Shown here in pieces: positions 20,787 to 31,157 of a stretch of DNA of 64,000 nt. The DNA is from Symsagittifera roscoffensis (Eukaryota; Xenacoelomorpha; Acoela; Convolutidae): assembly GCF_963678635.1 (NCBI RefSeq), contig NC_087065.1:25873254-25937253 (forward strand), written 5' to 3'. Position 1 is the stretch's first letter. Every line of letters starts with the position of its first letter. The position numbers were made by a program, and so were the translations under genes. Under the pieces are notes generated by a model. The model searched no databases. It saw only the letters and a program-made list of their open reading frames with translations, and was not told the DNA's origin.

Positions 20787-23354
20787 TTGGCATGGTTTAC
20801 AATAGATTATTTCACACATAATATTGATTTAATTTCACAAGCAAGAAAAATTTTTAGACCTCAAAACTCAAACGATGATACTGCCATCACAGAACAGTCA
20901 GACTATGTTTGGGACCCCGAATGGTCTCATCCCGCATTCATAAACTTCCCACAATCAATCTCAAGTCAAGCAATAAGTACAATATCTTATATAAGAGATT
21001 ATGTAAGAGTAGTACCATTAACCATTGACGCAACACCATTAAACTACAATACATTTTTACCTGATACTCGAAATAACAGTTTAAATTCGACCGTCATACA
21101 CAATGAAAACCTTAATGGAACTAGAAATCTCACTCAACAAGATATTCAGACACCATCACACTTCATAAATGAAGAAATTGTCCAAACAACAACAACTACA
21201 CAACAAAGTATTTCACCAATACGTCCAAATTTAACAACACCAAGAAATACAAACACTTCGCTAGCACAGGTAACCTTACAATCAACCGTTAAACCTTCGG
21301 TTGCTCCAAAATGTTCACAAATGGATTACCAAACATATAGACCCATGACAATACCGTCAAAAACACGCAGAACATTCACAAGAAACAATTTTGCGGAACA
21401 TAATTATAATTATACACATTCATCAAAAACAAATTATCCTCCACGAAATAATAATAATAATCAAATCAGATCTCGATATTGGAATAATCCAATGGCAACA
21501 ACCAATTCAGTAAATTTTCCAGCTAATCCACATCCTCCACAGGATCATAGTGAAAACTATCCATTTTTTCAACAAAATAAAAATAAAAAACAAACATCTT
21601 ATCAAATGGATTACTTATCCTCAGATGATGATTTTTTACAACCAGATATATTTGCACCATATAATCAAGAATATCGTGGACAAGGAGTACGGAAACCACA
21701 TACAAATCATAGAATTTTTTCTCCACAACCGATAGATACACAAAATCAACAACCAATTCAGCAACAAAACCCAATTAATACACAATATTTTCAACCAATT
21801 CAGCAACAAAACCCAATGATCACACACTCGTATCAACCGACACAAATGCAAAATGAAATACCACTCCCATATTATCTTCAACAACACGAAATAACAAGAA
21901 ATCAACTTTCAAATTTTTCTCAAATGCCAAATGCAGCAGAATCATTACAATTGACAATGAATCCATACCTTATGGGTGGATCATCAATAACATCAAATAA
22001 ACCTTTAATGGTATTCACAGGAACAGACCCTGAATATTCTGTAGAAGACTATTTAAATGCAGTAACAGCAAATTTGATTTTAAATATAGGACCTGAACCA
22101 ATTAATACGCCACTACATCAAAACTGGATACATCGACGCACAGCGTTGATACTAACAACTTTAGACGGCGCAGCCCAAAAATGGTTTTCAGTATTGCCTA
22201 TAGAAATAAAATCAAATTGGAAAAGGTTTACACAAGAATTTTCAAAAATGTTTGACTCCGAAAGAAACAAACAACAACAAAGAGTTTTATGTAATGAAAT
22301 TCGCAGATTACCAAATGAAACCATCAAACAATTAGCAGTACGTATCGAAACACTAGTTCGAAAAGCATATTCATTAAATACACACGACTATAAAAACACA
22401 AAGATGACAGAAATCGTAATGATGACCTTAACACCGCAATTAAGAAAAATAGCAATAAAAAAGAGAGCATCCCATCCTTCTTCAATTCGAGAACCCGATT
22501 TAGATTTTCGAAAACTAGTAGACAAACTAGAACAAGCAGAAATCACAATGAAACTCGAAGAAACAGAAAATCTGAAATTACAATATGTTAACCGAATCGA
22601 AACAAATACCACAAGTATCAACAATATACAGGAATCAGATACAGACCTCGTTGAAAAAATCACTGAAATACTCAATATTTACGAAAAACACCCAAACTTT
22701 AAAGGCAAACCATCTTTCAAAAAATGGTGTAATTATTGCCGACGATACGGACATAGTATTTCTGAATGTAGACAAAAACAGCAAGACAATCAAAATAAAC
22801 CTCAAAAATATAAAGAACCAAATAAATCATTCTATCAATACATGAAAAAAGATCAAAATCTACCGAACAAAACTGTGTACAGCAACAACAGTTCGGAAAA
22901 CCACTCCCGAACAATACAAATTATACAAGAAATCAATCACCATATAACTCAAGTTATAGAGGAAGATCACCAGAACGAAGAAATACGCAAAATTCATCAC
23001 AAAATCACTACAATAGACCAAATAGTCGAAATAACTACTCCAGATCAAATTCAAATACAACACGATTTGTTTCTAGATCTAATTCCCAATCAAGAAATAA
23101 TTACTATCCAAACAATCAATCACGAAATTCATCATACAATAGAAATAGAAACTACCCCAATAATCGGAATAGAAGTTATTCAAACAACCGAAACCAGAAT
23201 TACCCGAACAATCGATCAAGGAATAACTCATATAATAGATCGAACTATAACAGACCAAACAATAATTACCAAAACAGATCACGAAATAATTCACAAAATC
23301 GACATTCAAGTTATAATAATCGTTATAGAAATTATTCCCAATCACCACACATGA
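20787..23354 (+). CDS. gag: Gag structural protein (capsid and nucleocapsid)
   Basis: 855 codons from ATG 20787; the frame is open upstream to 20664. A Gln/Asn/Thr-rich region covers roughly residues 90-390, with the octapeptide QPIQQQNP twice (about 21755-21835). The capsid-like Retrotrans_gag domain follows at about 400-570 (including WFSVLPIEIKSNWKRF), then a zinc knuckle CX2CX4HX4C at Cys648, Cys651, His656 and Cys661. After about residue 703 the frame is probably a shadow: the -1 frame carries the Ser/Arg/Asn-rich tail that copy C encodes in phase with gag. It forms the particle and binds RNA by family knowledge. Confidence 0.9.
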   Translation: MAWFTIDYFTHNIDLISQARKIFRPQNSNDDTAITEQSDYVWDPEWSHPAFINFPQSISSQAISTISYIRDYVRVVPLTIDATPLNYNTFLPDTRNNSLNSTVIHNENLNGTRNLTQQDIQTPSHFINEEIVQTTTTTQQSISPIRPNLTTPRNTNTSLAQVTLQSTVKPSVAPKCSQMDYQTYRPMTIPSKTRRTFTRNNFAEHNYNYTHSSKTNYPPRNNNNNQIRSRYWNNPMATTNSVNFPANPHPPQDHSENYPFFQQNKNKKQTSYQMDYLSSDDDFLQPDIFAPYNQEYRGQGVRKPHTNHRIFSPQPIDTQNQQPIQQQNPINTQYFQPIQQQNPMITHSYQPTQMQNEIPLPYYLQQHEITRNQLSNFSQMPNAAESLQLTMNPYLMGGSSITSNKPLMVFTGTDPEYSVEDYLNAVTANLILNIGPEPINTPLHQNWIHRRTALILTTLDGAAQKWFSVLPIEIKSNWKRFTQEFSKMFDSERNKQQQRVLCNEIRRLPNETIKQLAVRIETLVRKAYSLNTHDYKNTKMTEIVMMTLTPQLRKIAIKKRASHPSSIREPDLDFRKLVDKLEQAEITMKLEETENLKLQYVNRIETNTTSINNIQESDTDLVEKITEILNIYEKHPNFKGKPSFKKWCNYCRRYGHSISECRQKQQDNQNKPQKYKEPNKSFYQYMKKDQNLPNKTVYSNNSSENHSRTIQIIQEINHHITQVIEEDHQNEEIRKIHHKITTIDQIVEITTPDQIQIQHDLFLDLIPNQEIITIQTINHEIHHTIEIETTPIIGIEVIQTTETRITRTIDQGITHIIDRTITDQTIITKTDHEIIHKIDIQVIIIVIEIIPNHHT
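22895..22901 (+). promoter_or_regulatory. Candidate -1 frameshift heptamer GGAAAAC
   Basis: In gag phase the codons read tcG GAA AAC, the phasing of a retroviral -1 slippery site, and a -1 slip leads directly into the Ser/Arg/Asn-rich frame that runs into protease. Copy C has one more base here and needs no shift, so this may equally be a one-base deletion in E. Confidence 0.35.
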
Positions 23355-23986
23355 ATAATAACCATTATAATAATTCTAATAATCGCCATAGAAGTAGTAC
23401 ACCTAAACATCAAAGAAATATAAATCAAGTACAATCAAATCCAGAAACAACATCAGACCCTCCAGGTATTGATGACACAGTAAATGATACGTTACAACTC
23501 AATCAAATAAACTGTGAATCATCAGACTCAGAAAGTGAAACAGAAAACACTATCTCCATCAATATGATAGCAGTCGAAAATTACTATGAACCTATTATAT
23601 ATGAACAACCATTTTCATCACACATATATGAAAATCAATCAGAACTCCTTCACAATTATTATATTGAACTCATCCATTCCACACCGACGACGCAAAAAAC
23701 TAATGAAATTAACACTACAAATCAACCCAATGAGAATGACAAAACAAAATGCTTGAATACAAATCACATCTATCAAAACATACAAAAAGAACAACCCAAA
23801 GAAAAAATTTGGACAATACCATTTCTTTTAGAAAGTCCAAGAAGCAAAGAATTTCAACCACCAGATCTTGAAATTGATTTTCTAATTGATTCAGGAGCAG
23901 AATCAAACATAATAAACATTCCCACATGGAATGAGATAAAAACCTTACACCCAAAATTAACGCCCTTGAAACATCCAGTAAACTAG
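23351..23986 (+). CDS. Nucleocapsid tail and aspartic protease, first part
   Basis: The listed ATG is internal: the frame is open from about 22901. The early part is rich in Ser, Arg, Asn and Tyr (as in NNRHRSSTPKHQR), then an acidic linker, then the retropepsin active-site motif Asp180-Ser-Gly-Ala (23888-23899) within EIDFLIDSGAESNII. The frame stops at TAG 23984-23986, but the conserved continuation lies in the -1 frame from about 23935. A family protease is about 100 aa, so it is split over two frames in this sequence. Confidence 0.75.
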   Translation: MNNNHYNNSNNRHRSSTPKHQRNINQVQSNPETTSDPPGIDDTVNDTLQLNQINCESSDSESETENTISINMIAVENYYEPIIYEQPFSSHIYENQSELLHNYYIELIHSTPTTQKTNEINTTNQPNENDKTKCLNTNHIYQNIQKEQPKEKIWTIPFLLESPRSKEFQPPDLEIDFLIDSGAESNIINIPTWNEIKTLHPKLTPLKHPVN

Positions 23987-24054
23987 CAACAGCACAAGGA
24001 TCAACATTCGTAAACTATGGAAAAATTCAATTATTTCTTCTCCCCACAAGAACA

Positions 24055-24309
24055 ATGGAGCAAAATAAAATTTTAACTAAACCATTTAAACAAATATTCC
24101 ATATCACTGATATTAAACACAATATCATTGGAATACCATTTATCTCTAAATATATACCAACAATCAACATATTAAACAGTAAAATACTAATCAAAGATAA
24201 ATACACAAAAACAAAAGACACATCCCTACATTTTTTCAAAGATTTAACAAACAACCACCATTCTTTTCAAAATTTTATCCAATATATAACCAACAAAGAA
24301 AACACCTGA
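24055..24309 (+). CDS. Aspartic protease, second part, and linker
   Basis: The frame is open from 23935 and ends TGA at 24307-24309. It carries the usual second half of a retropepsin: Leu-Ala-Thr-Ala-Gln-Gly (about 23983-24000) and the Ile-Ile-Gly-containing motif HNIIGIPFI (about 24119-24145). It overlaps the first part by about 50 nt in the -1 relation. The link to pol again needs a -1 step between about 24300 and 24372. The repeated single-base offsets suggest base losses rather than separate genes. Confidence 0.65.
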   Translation: MEQNKILTKPFKQIFHITDIKHNIIGIPFISKYIPTINILNSKILIKDKYTKTKDTSLHFFKDLTNNHHSFQNFIQYITNKENT

Positions 24310-24392
24310 AACCACTATCAGGAAACATATATATTTTTTCAATAAAACAAGTTCACCAATATGATAAAAAATAAAATAAACAACAACTCTAT

Positions 24393-27300
24393 ATGTCAGA
24401 TTTTGAATTCAAACCTATCCATAAGTTTTTCAAAATCACAATTTCATCCATAAAATATTTGAAAAACTCGAATTCAGATATTATTTCTCCACATGTATAC
24501 AACAATACGCCCTATCAAGTAACACTACCTTTAGGACTTTTAGGCTATTGCGAAACCAACGCTACAATATCACCAATACACGAAAAAGCATACCGCGTAA
24601 ATAATATACTCCAATTATTAGATATTTGTCAATCCACAATTCTTAATGAAGAATTATCCATAAATAATATAATAAGTAACGAAAAAAGAAATACGGATTA
24701 TTTCACAAAAACCCCATATTTCAAACCGACATTCAACATAAATAACTACACAGAGAATCAACAGAAATTTTTAACAATTTTTAATTTCCAACATTCACAA
24801 ATAACACAAGACGAATTTGAAAAATTAGCCAAACAGTTAATTAAATATTCATCAGTCTATGCAACATCCAAATTTGATGTTGGCAAAATCAGCTCATCAC
24901 TACATCTCCCATTAAAACCAGACGCAGTTTTCAAAAAACAAAGAGCAAGTAAAGTACCAATTCATTTACACGATAAAGTGAACAGATTACTTGATATTTT
25001 AGAACAATACAATATAATCTCACCAGTAAATAAAGAAGAACAACCAAAAGGTAACACATTTATCAACCCTGTTATCATTCTAGCCAAAGGAGAATCATTA
25101 AAAATCGTTCTCGACGCTAGATACCTCAACTCACTCATAGATGAATCAAAGTGTAATTGGCCTATTGAACCAATACAAGTTATTTTAACAAAAATAAACG
25201 GAAAATACTTTACAACCGCAGATATGAATAGTGCATACAATCAAATGCCATTAGATGAACAATCGCGACGTTTAACACAATTTGTTATTGGAAACCAACA
25301 GTATGAATTCAACCGCTTATTCTATGGAATATCCATAGGACCAGCAGCATTTTCAGCTTTTATGAGCAAAATTTTTCGACCACTAATACTCAAGAAAAAC
25401 GCAATCACCTATTTAGACGATGTTTTTATGCAATCACAGACTAAAGAAGAAATGTTCAATGTTTTAGAACAATATCACCAAATACTTCAGAACGAAAATC
25501 TGAAGGCCGCCCCCGATAAATCACACTTCTTTTTGACAAGAGTAAAATTCTTAGGACATAATATAGAAAGAAAAACAATCACCCCATTAAAATTACGCAT
25601 TGATGCTATTCAAAAACTCCAACCACCAACAAACAAAAAGAAAATCCAAGAACTCCTTGGAATGTTAAATTTTTTAAGTAAATATGTCTATAAAATGCAA
25701 TTATACCTAAGACCATTTTATAATATACTTAGACAACAAAATAATTTTGAATGGAACACAGAACATCAAGCACGATTTGAAGAAATTAAAAAACTTCTAA
25801 CTGAACAAATTTCAAACACAATTCCAGATTCAAATCAACCATTTTATGCAATGTGCGATGCTTCGAACTTTGGCATCGGCGCAGCGTTATTACAATCACA
25901 TAATGGTACAAACAAAATGAACCTTATATCAGCAAATTCTCGATTATTCACTCAAGCAGAGCTAAGACTCTCAACCCTAATGAGAGAATGTACAGCCATA
26001 ATCTATACACTTACAGAATATGAATTTCTGATACTTGGATCAAAACATCCAACAGTTCTATTCACAGATCACAAACCAATCATTTTTCTCTTTACTCAAA
26101 AATCCAACACAAATCACCGAGTTTATAGATTTCAACTAATTCTAATGAAATTCCCAAACTTACATATAGTTTGGACAGCAGGAAAGAATCTTGCATTACC
26201 AGACACATTAAGTCGAAATACGCCACCGGAATTACTTACAAGTAAAACCACTGTTGAAATACCCAAAAATATAAAATTCTACTTTGCAAAAAACGAAACA
26301 TCACCCCGACTAGAATGCAAATATGCAGTAATAACTGACGTTGAACAATCACAGATAAACAATCTACAACACTTCCCACTTTATTTAGATTGTCAAAATA
26401 ATCACTATGAAGTTGACCTACTTGGAACATCAACTTTTAAACCAATCCCATATTCACAATGGATAAAAAATAACACCCAACAAAAAAGAGTAAAACAACA
26501 CTCGCATAAAAAAGACCTTTTTCCACTAATTGAAAAAGAAAACCTAACTGATAAAATAAATTTATCAGGACCACAAACAAACGATTCAAAATACACAATA
26601 AATCAAGTTTTTGACCTCCATGACCCACTTGATACAATACCCTTATCTAAATTAGAAATAGAAAACATTTTTCTCCCCCCAACAGAAACAATTACAATTT
26701 TAACATTGAAACAATACCAAAATCTTGACCCAGTAATTAGACAACTAAAATCATGGCACAAATATAAAACTAAACCCGTCAAGGCAGATACAACTATTTT
26801 AGGAAATAAAACACTCCTCCGATATTTTCGAAAATTCAATAATACAACAATTAACGAAAACACAGACCTTCTAGAATACAAATTAAATGAATCTACAGTT
26901 CCCTGTCTCCCTCTAAGTATGATTCTCATAGCTTTTAATATTTCACATACACAAAACATTAAAGGACACTCTGGATCAGAGAAAACATATTCAAATTTCA
27001 TACAAAACTTTTATTTTCCAAATGCACCAATTTGGATAAAAGTACTATGCAATGATTGTATAGTATGTCAGCTAAATAAACCTTATCTAAATCAAAAACA
27101 AATAGCACAAAAACAAGATTTTAAAGGACAAAGTTTGTACTTTAACCACCGTATCTCCTTTGATACAAAAGGACCAGTTTCACCCTCATCCGAAGGAAAC
27201 TCCTACATTATGGTAATTGTTGACGCGTTTACACATTATGTAGCACTTAACCCGGTACCACATTGTAACGCTTATTACGCTTACACAACACTCTATGAAC

Positions 27301-28442
27301 ACTGGATAGCCAAATTCGGACTACCAGAAATTTTAGTTACAGATAACGGTACAGAATTCATAAATAATGAAATCATCACACTATGTTATCTATATAACAT
27401 CAAACACAAACCACGTAAATCTCACGCACCTTGGACAAACGGCTTAGTCGAAGGTATGAACCGTTCACTACAAGAATATCTTAGATGTATCATCAATGGA
27501 AATGATACAAGATATACTGAATGGTCAGCAGATGTAAAATTATTTCCCCTAGCATATAATTCACAAATCACGACAACTCTAGGAATGTCACCATATGAAG
27601 TGGTTTTTAACAAAAAGCCACGCAAACCAATAATGTTTACAGCAAACTCTCATAAAAACGCACAAGGTTATTGTCAACCAAATAAAGACTCAATTTGTTA
27701 TAACCTACCTTTACATACACACGATGAAGATCATTTTCATCACCCACAAATTCTTAAATTAGCCTCCGGTACACACACCGAATGGATTTTAAACAGAGAT
27801 AAAAAACACAATGAAATTTACCAAAAAGTAACAAAAAAGTTGTTACAAAGGCAAAACATTAATGAACAAATAAATTCACGCTTTACACCAGCCTCCGATT
27901 TAAAAATTGGAACATTTGTTTTAATACCTACTTTTAACACTCAAAAAGGAATCTCTACAAAACTACAACCCCTTCGTAAAGGACCATACCAAATAATTGC
28001 AAAACCCACTGATGTCACATATAAAATCACCGACTCAGACAAAAAAGAAATCGTTCAACACCGAAATAACCTATTACCTTATTATCCAAAAGAATACGCA
28101 CTCCGCGAACTAACTCAATTATATTCTTTTACAGGTTTAAAAGTTATTCAAAATGACCCACATACGGAAAATACAACAAAGGAACAAAAAGATTTTCACC
28201 TCAAAAACCAAATAACAAAATCAACCACCACAAAAAACAATACAAAAAATCTAGATCAAAATACATCCCAAAAAGAAAGAAAAAATAGAAAAATGACAGA
28301 ACAAATAATACCCCAAGAACAAATCGACAAATCAGAACATAGAGAGTCTTCACGACTTAGAAATCAACCACGTAAAAATTATAAATTATTCATCCCACAA
28401 TCTAAAATATTAAAGAAAGTCGAATTTCAAAAACAACTTTAA
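24393..28442 (+). CDS. pol: Pol: reverse transcriptase, RNase H and integrase
   Basis: This uninterrupted 1349-aa frame has a pre-RT segment to about residue 170 and RT at about 185-370 with the catalytic YLDD at 340-343. RNase H follows at about 480-610 (Asp489 in MCDASNFGIG, then LFTDHKP). Integrase has a zinc finger HX6HX29CX2C (His852, His859, Cys889, Cys892) and the catalytic triad Asp924, Asp984, Glu1020 with 35 residues between the last two. A GPY/F motif lies at 1197-1199, typical of Ty3/gypsy, and a basic tail runs to 1349. All catalytic residues are present, so the enzyme looks functional. The ATG at 24393 may not be the real start, as pol is normally made as a fusion with gag-protease. 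Confidence 0.95.
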   Translation: MSDFEFKPIHKFFKITISSIKYLKNSNSDIISPHVYNNTPYQVTLPLGLLGYCETNATISPIHEKAYRVNNILQLLDICQSTILNEELSINNIISNEKRNTDYFTKTPYFKPTFNINNYTENQQKFLTIFNFQHSQITQDEFEKLAKQLIKYSSVYATSKFDVGKISSSLHLPLKPDAVFKKQRASKVPIHLHDKVNRLLDILEQYNIISPVNKEEQPKGNTFINPVIILAKGESLKIVLDARYLNSLIDESKCNWPIEPIQVILTKINGKYFTTADMNSAYNQMPLDEQSRRLTQFVIGNQQYEFNRLFYGISIGPAAFSAFMSKIFRPLILKKNAITYLDDVFMQSQTKEEMFNVLEQYHQILQNENLKAAPDKSHFFLTRVKFLGHNIERKTITPLKLRIDAIQKLQPPTNKKKIQELLGMLNFLSKYVYKMQLYLRPFYNILRQQNNFEWNTEHQARFEEIKKLLTEQISNTIPDSNQPFYAMCDASNFGIGAALLQSHNGTNKMNLISANSRLFTQAELRLSTLMRECTAIIYTLTEYEFLILGSKHPTVLFTDHKPIIFLFTQKSNTNHRVYRFQLILMKFPNLHIVWTAGKNLALPDTLSRNTPPELLTSKTTVEIPKNIKFYFAKNETSPRLECKYAVITDVEQSQINNLQHFPLYLDCQNNHYEVDLLGTSTFKPIPYSQWIKNNTQQKRVKQHSHKKDLFPLIEKENLTDKINLSGPQTNDSKYTINQVFDLHDPLDTIPLSKLEIENIFLPPTETITILTLKQYQNLDPVIRQLKSWHKYKTKPVKADTTILGNKTLLRYFRKFNNTTINENTDLLEYKLNESTVPCLPLSMILIAFNISHTQNIKGHSGSEKTYSNFIQNFYFPNAPIWIKVLCNDCIVCQLNKPYLNQKQIAQKQDFKGQSLYFNHRISFDTKGPVSPSSEGNSYIMVIVDAFTHYVALNPVPHCNAYYAYTTLYEHWIAKFGLPEILVTDNGTEFINNEIITLCYLYNIKHKPRKSHAPWTNGLVEGMNRSLQEYLRCIINGNDTRYTEWSADVKLFPLAYNSQITTTLGMSPYEVVFNKKPRKPIMFTANSHKNAQGYCQPNKDSICYNLPLHTHDEDHFHHPQILKLASGTHTEWILNRDKKHNEIYQKVTKKLLQRQNINEQINSRFTPASDLKIGTFVLIPTFNTQKGISTKLQPLRKGPYQIIAKPTDVTYKITDSDKKEIVQHRNNLLPYYPKEYALRELTQLYSFTGLKVIQNDPHTENTTKEQKDFHLKNQITKSTTTKNNTKNLDQNTSQKERKNRKMTEQIIPQEQIDKSEHRESSRLRNQPRKNYKLFIPQSKILKKVEFQKQL

Positions 28443-29034
28443 TTTTGTATTTCACAATCTTAGACCTTTGAAACATTTTGAATTTTCATTTTTCAAAATA
28501 ACATGCTGACAAACACGCAGCGATTCTAGTTCATAATTAGCCAATAGGATTCACCCAATCCGTCACCTTCTCTAAATCTAACACAGATCAACTAGACGAA
28601 CGATTTTAAACTCCAGGCATATCTATAACTATAACTTTGCGACCTCCAGGTCAAAAATAAGCAAACCACTCCAACTTGACAACTAAAATAAATATCACCA
28701 TAATATCATAACCCTCCCTTATCTAATAAACCAAAGATCAACAATATTTCCACAACTCAACCCTCAAATACCCCCCAAACAAATATGTTAAATTAGCCTA
28801 AAGTAAAAGAACGACCATTTTAATTAGCCTAAAGTATAAAAATCTCAAAAATACCCCAGATCATTTGACAAATGAAAATAAAGACAAAGAAGACCTCCCG
28901 ATCACCATAAAAATGGCCCCCAACAATTTTTCACAAAACTCAACCCACTTGTCAAAAAACCAATAAATAATCCGACCACACTTGAAAATTGCCCCAAACA
29001 ACAAAAAATATTCGATCAAGAAGTCATTTCGTAA
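28443..29034 (+). promoter_or_regulatory. Conserved non-coding spacer between pol and small ORFs
   Basis: No ORF is present. It matches C 6356-6952 in patches far better conserved than the nearby genes: about 28618-28690, and a ~40-nt block at about 28938-28980 including AAACCAATAAATAATCCG. TTAGCCTAAAGTA occurs twice, near 28795 and 28822. It could hold the splice acceptor, an internal promoter or an entry element for the downstream genes. Confidence 0.5.
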
Positions 29035-29262
29035 ATGCTCTTCTCTCAATCAGTCACTATAATTATCACAAACCTCAAACAATTTTTTACGATACTTAAA
29101 ACTTTTATAATATTTCTTTTTGATATCTTTGAATCTTTTGTAATAATCTTAATCATTTTTTGCAATATTTTTTTAATTTTCTATTCCCTATTTGAACTAT
29201 ACCTCCAACTTTCAAAAGCTATTGACTATATCCACAGGTACGATTCACAAAAATTTATCTAA
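29035..29262 (+). CDS. Small membrane protein 1, unknown family
   Basis: 75 aa and strongly hydrophobic from about residue 18 to 57 (for example FIIFLFDIFESFVIILIIF), ending in a polar tail with Arg-Tyr-Asp. It is homologous to the 79-aa ORF of copy C (6953-7192); both keep the central hydrophobic block and the Phe-Tyr-Ser-x-Phe-Glu-x-Tyr pattern. Its stop TAA is immediately followed by the next ATG. The location between pol and env, where complex retroviruses keep accessory genes, suggests a membrane accessory protein; the role is unknown. Confidence 0.6.
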   Translation: MLFSQSVTIIITNLKQFFTILKTFIIFLFDIFESFVIILIIFCNIFLIFYSLFELYLQLSKAIDYIHRYDSQKFI

Positions 29263-29451
29263 ATGATACGAACCATTTTTAGTAGAACCGATATTTTTTT
29301 ACTATTTGTAATTTTTATAACATTTCTATCATCCCTCATCTTGACAATATGCAAATGTATAAAAAAAGCAATCATCACATTCGCCCTAGCAACAATTCTC
29401 CTAATTCTTTTTTTAGAAGAATACTATAATAAACATAAACTTTTTCACTAA
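29263..29451 (+). CDS. Small two-helix membrane protein 2, unknown family
   Basis: 62 aa. Helix 1 is about residues 10-30 (IFLLFVIFITFLSSLILTI), then a short basic Cys-containing loop (Cys-Lys-Cys-Ile-Lys-Lys), then helix 2 at about 36-50 and a charged tail. The length, stop position and most residues are shared with copy C 7193-7381. It starts on the ATG directly after the upstream TAA (TAAATG), which favours reinitiation. The hairpin shape with a basic loop is reminiscent of viroporins, but this is only a shape argument. Confidence 0.65.
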   Translation: MIRTIFSRTDIFLLFVIFITFLSSLILTICKCIKKAIITFALATILLILFLEEYYNKHKLFH

Positions 29452-30597
29452 AAGAATAGACCAAAAAAGCTATCAAAAATTGCTACCCAACAGTCACAAA
29501 GTCAGTCTTCACCGACATCATCCCAAGATAACCCAACAACACCTTCAACTACCCAAAATCCTCAAACATCTACACGAATTTCCTTTCAAGATAACCCATA
29601 TACCTTTGAAGAACGACACGCTCGCTTATCAGAACCACTAGAACTAGTTCAACGACAAGCACCTCTAAGCGAACCAACATATAACTTATACCCAACACTA
29701 CCACAAGAATGAAGTAGAATAAGAAATCCTAGTCAAAACCAAAATACAGTCGAAATAAATAGACAAATTATACATCCTCGACGAAACAGAAATTTTCAAA
29801 CTCCCCGAGTTCATTTTGATATACCTCAATCCCCATCACAAAACACTCCAGAAAACCCCATTGGTATATTACCAGAAACCCCTACGCTTCTTTCACAACG
29901 TAGCACTTCAAGCCTACCATCAGATTACTTAGGTTCAACACCAACATCTGAATGAACAAATACGTGAAAATCCCTTTAACCCCCCAAACCAAGCATCACG
30001 ACTACCATATTGGACAACACATTCATTCACACAAGGTGAACTAAATTTAGTCAATGATCCAATAGATATTTCTACGGATACAACAACATCCTCATCACTA
30101 CCAGAAACATTATCACTACCATCAACACCATCAATAAGCCAGATTTCACCACCACCTTTTAACTTAAATTTCCCAAATAACCTCGACGCTAGATATCGAG
30201 AACAATCATCAACAAATATTCCTTTAAGACTAGACTGGAATACATTCACAGCACCTCCACCATTATTTGGACAACACCTAGAAAGTAACCGACTCCACAA
30301 TTGGGCACTAAATAGACTACAATATAGACAAGACATTCACGAAGACATTCGTGCTCATAACATCCAAATACTCCAACAGAATAGTCTACAATTAAAATTT
30401 GAAATCACGGTTAAATTAAACAACATTACTCAACATCCCTATCCATTAAATCCACCAAATATAACAGCTCAATCCCTACCACCACCATTTATAACAACTG
30501 AAGTAATATACAAATACGACAGATATACCAAAAAGACAATTGGTTACATCACATTTTATAACCCATACTCAGGATTGTCATACACATGTATATTCTA
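29452..30597 (+). CDS. ORF4: Ser/Thr/Pro/Gln-rich protein without a clear start, unknown
   Basis: A clean open frame of about 221 codons runs from 29933 to the TAA at 30595-30597 with no in-frame ATG near its start. Upstream, the frame of 29452-29955 is also coding-like (rich in Ser, Gln, Pro, Thr) but has TGA at 29710-29712 and 29953-29955. The two may be one gene broken by a stop and a shift near 29938, or a spliced exon. The C-terminal ~110 residues look structured (LNRLQYRQDI; YKYDRYTKKTIGYITF). It overlaps the env ATG by 12 nt. Copy C keeps only the first ~130 nt, so its conservation cannot be judged well. Confidence 0.45.
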
Positions 30598-30948
30598 AAA
30601 ATTTTAATTTTTCTCCAACTCCTTTTTCTAATAACCTCAAATGAAAACATAAACCCTTCCCCCCGCACAGGACCCCAAGATTTATTAGTAACACATTACG
30701 ATTGTGAAGAAAACGAACAAAAAACACTACACAAATATGCAATAAATCAAGTATCACAATGTGAAACAGAACCACAAGCCATAGAAACAACAAATGTAAT
30801 AGCGACACTCTATTCAAAAGCCCGAGCAACTACAGTTATAGGATATAATTCACAGCAACATTTTCTGAAAAGAAAGTACATTGTTCACAAGTCTCAAACG
30901 GAAATAAAAACCGACTTGACCATGAATCATTCTACCAGAGTAATATAG
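30586..30948 (+). CDS. env: Env glycoprotein, signal peptide and N-terminal part
   Basis: Starts ATG 30586 with a signal peptide (MYILKILIFLQLLFLITS), then a secreted-type region with His-Tyr-Asp-Cys and further Cys. After about 30845 this frame becomes a shadow: the frame used by the large env ORF (-1 relative to this one) is open from just after a TAA at that point. The glycoprotein is therefore interrupted by one -1 offset near 30840-30850. The ATG overlaps the end of ORF4 by 12 nt. Confidence 0.65.
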   Translation: MYILKILIFLQLLFLITSNENINPSPRTGPQDLLVTHYDCEENEQKTLHKYAINQVSQCETEPQAIETTNVIATLYSKARATTVIGYNSQQHFLKRKYIVHKSQTEIKTDLTMNHSTRVI

Positions 30949-31157
30949 AACGACTTTTACATCTCAATCCCGAAGATTGTAAAAACGAGTTACTCCGACT
31001 AAATATCACAAAAAATAAAAACACAGATAGAAAGTTAGTATATTTCCAAGTTTTTTCAGATTCTGTACATCAAGCAGAACTTGAAAGATATCAAGGACAT
31101 ATAAAATTAGATGAAAAGTACCCATATAACGGCGCACACGGACGATTAACCTATGAC

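Noticed and set aside
22901-23354. Ile/His/Thr-rich C-terminal part of the 855-aa Gag frame
   Set aside because: Copy C and the -1 frame of E both encode a Ser/Arg/Asn-rich tail here, so the 0-frame end is probably a shadow frame.
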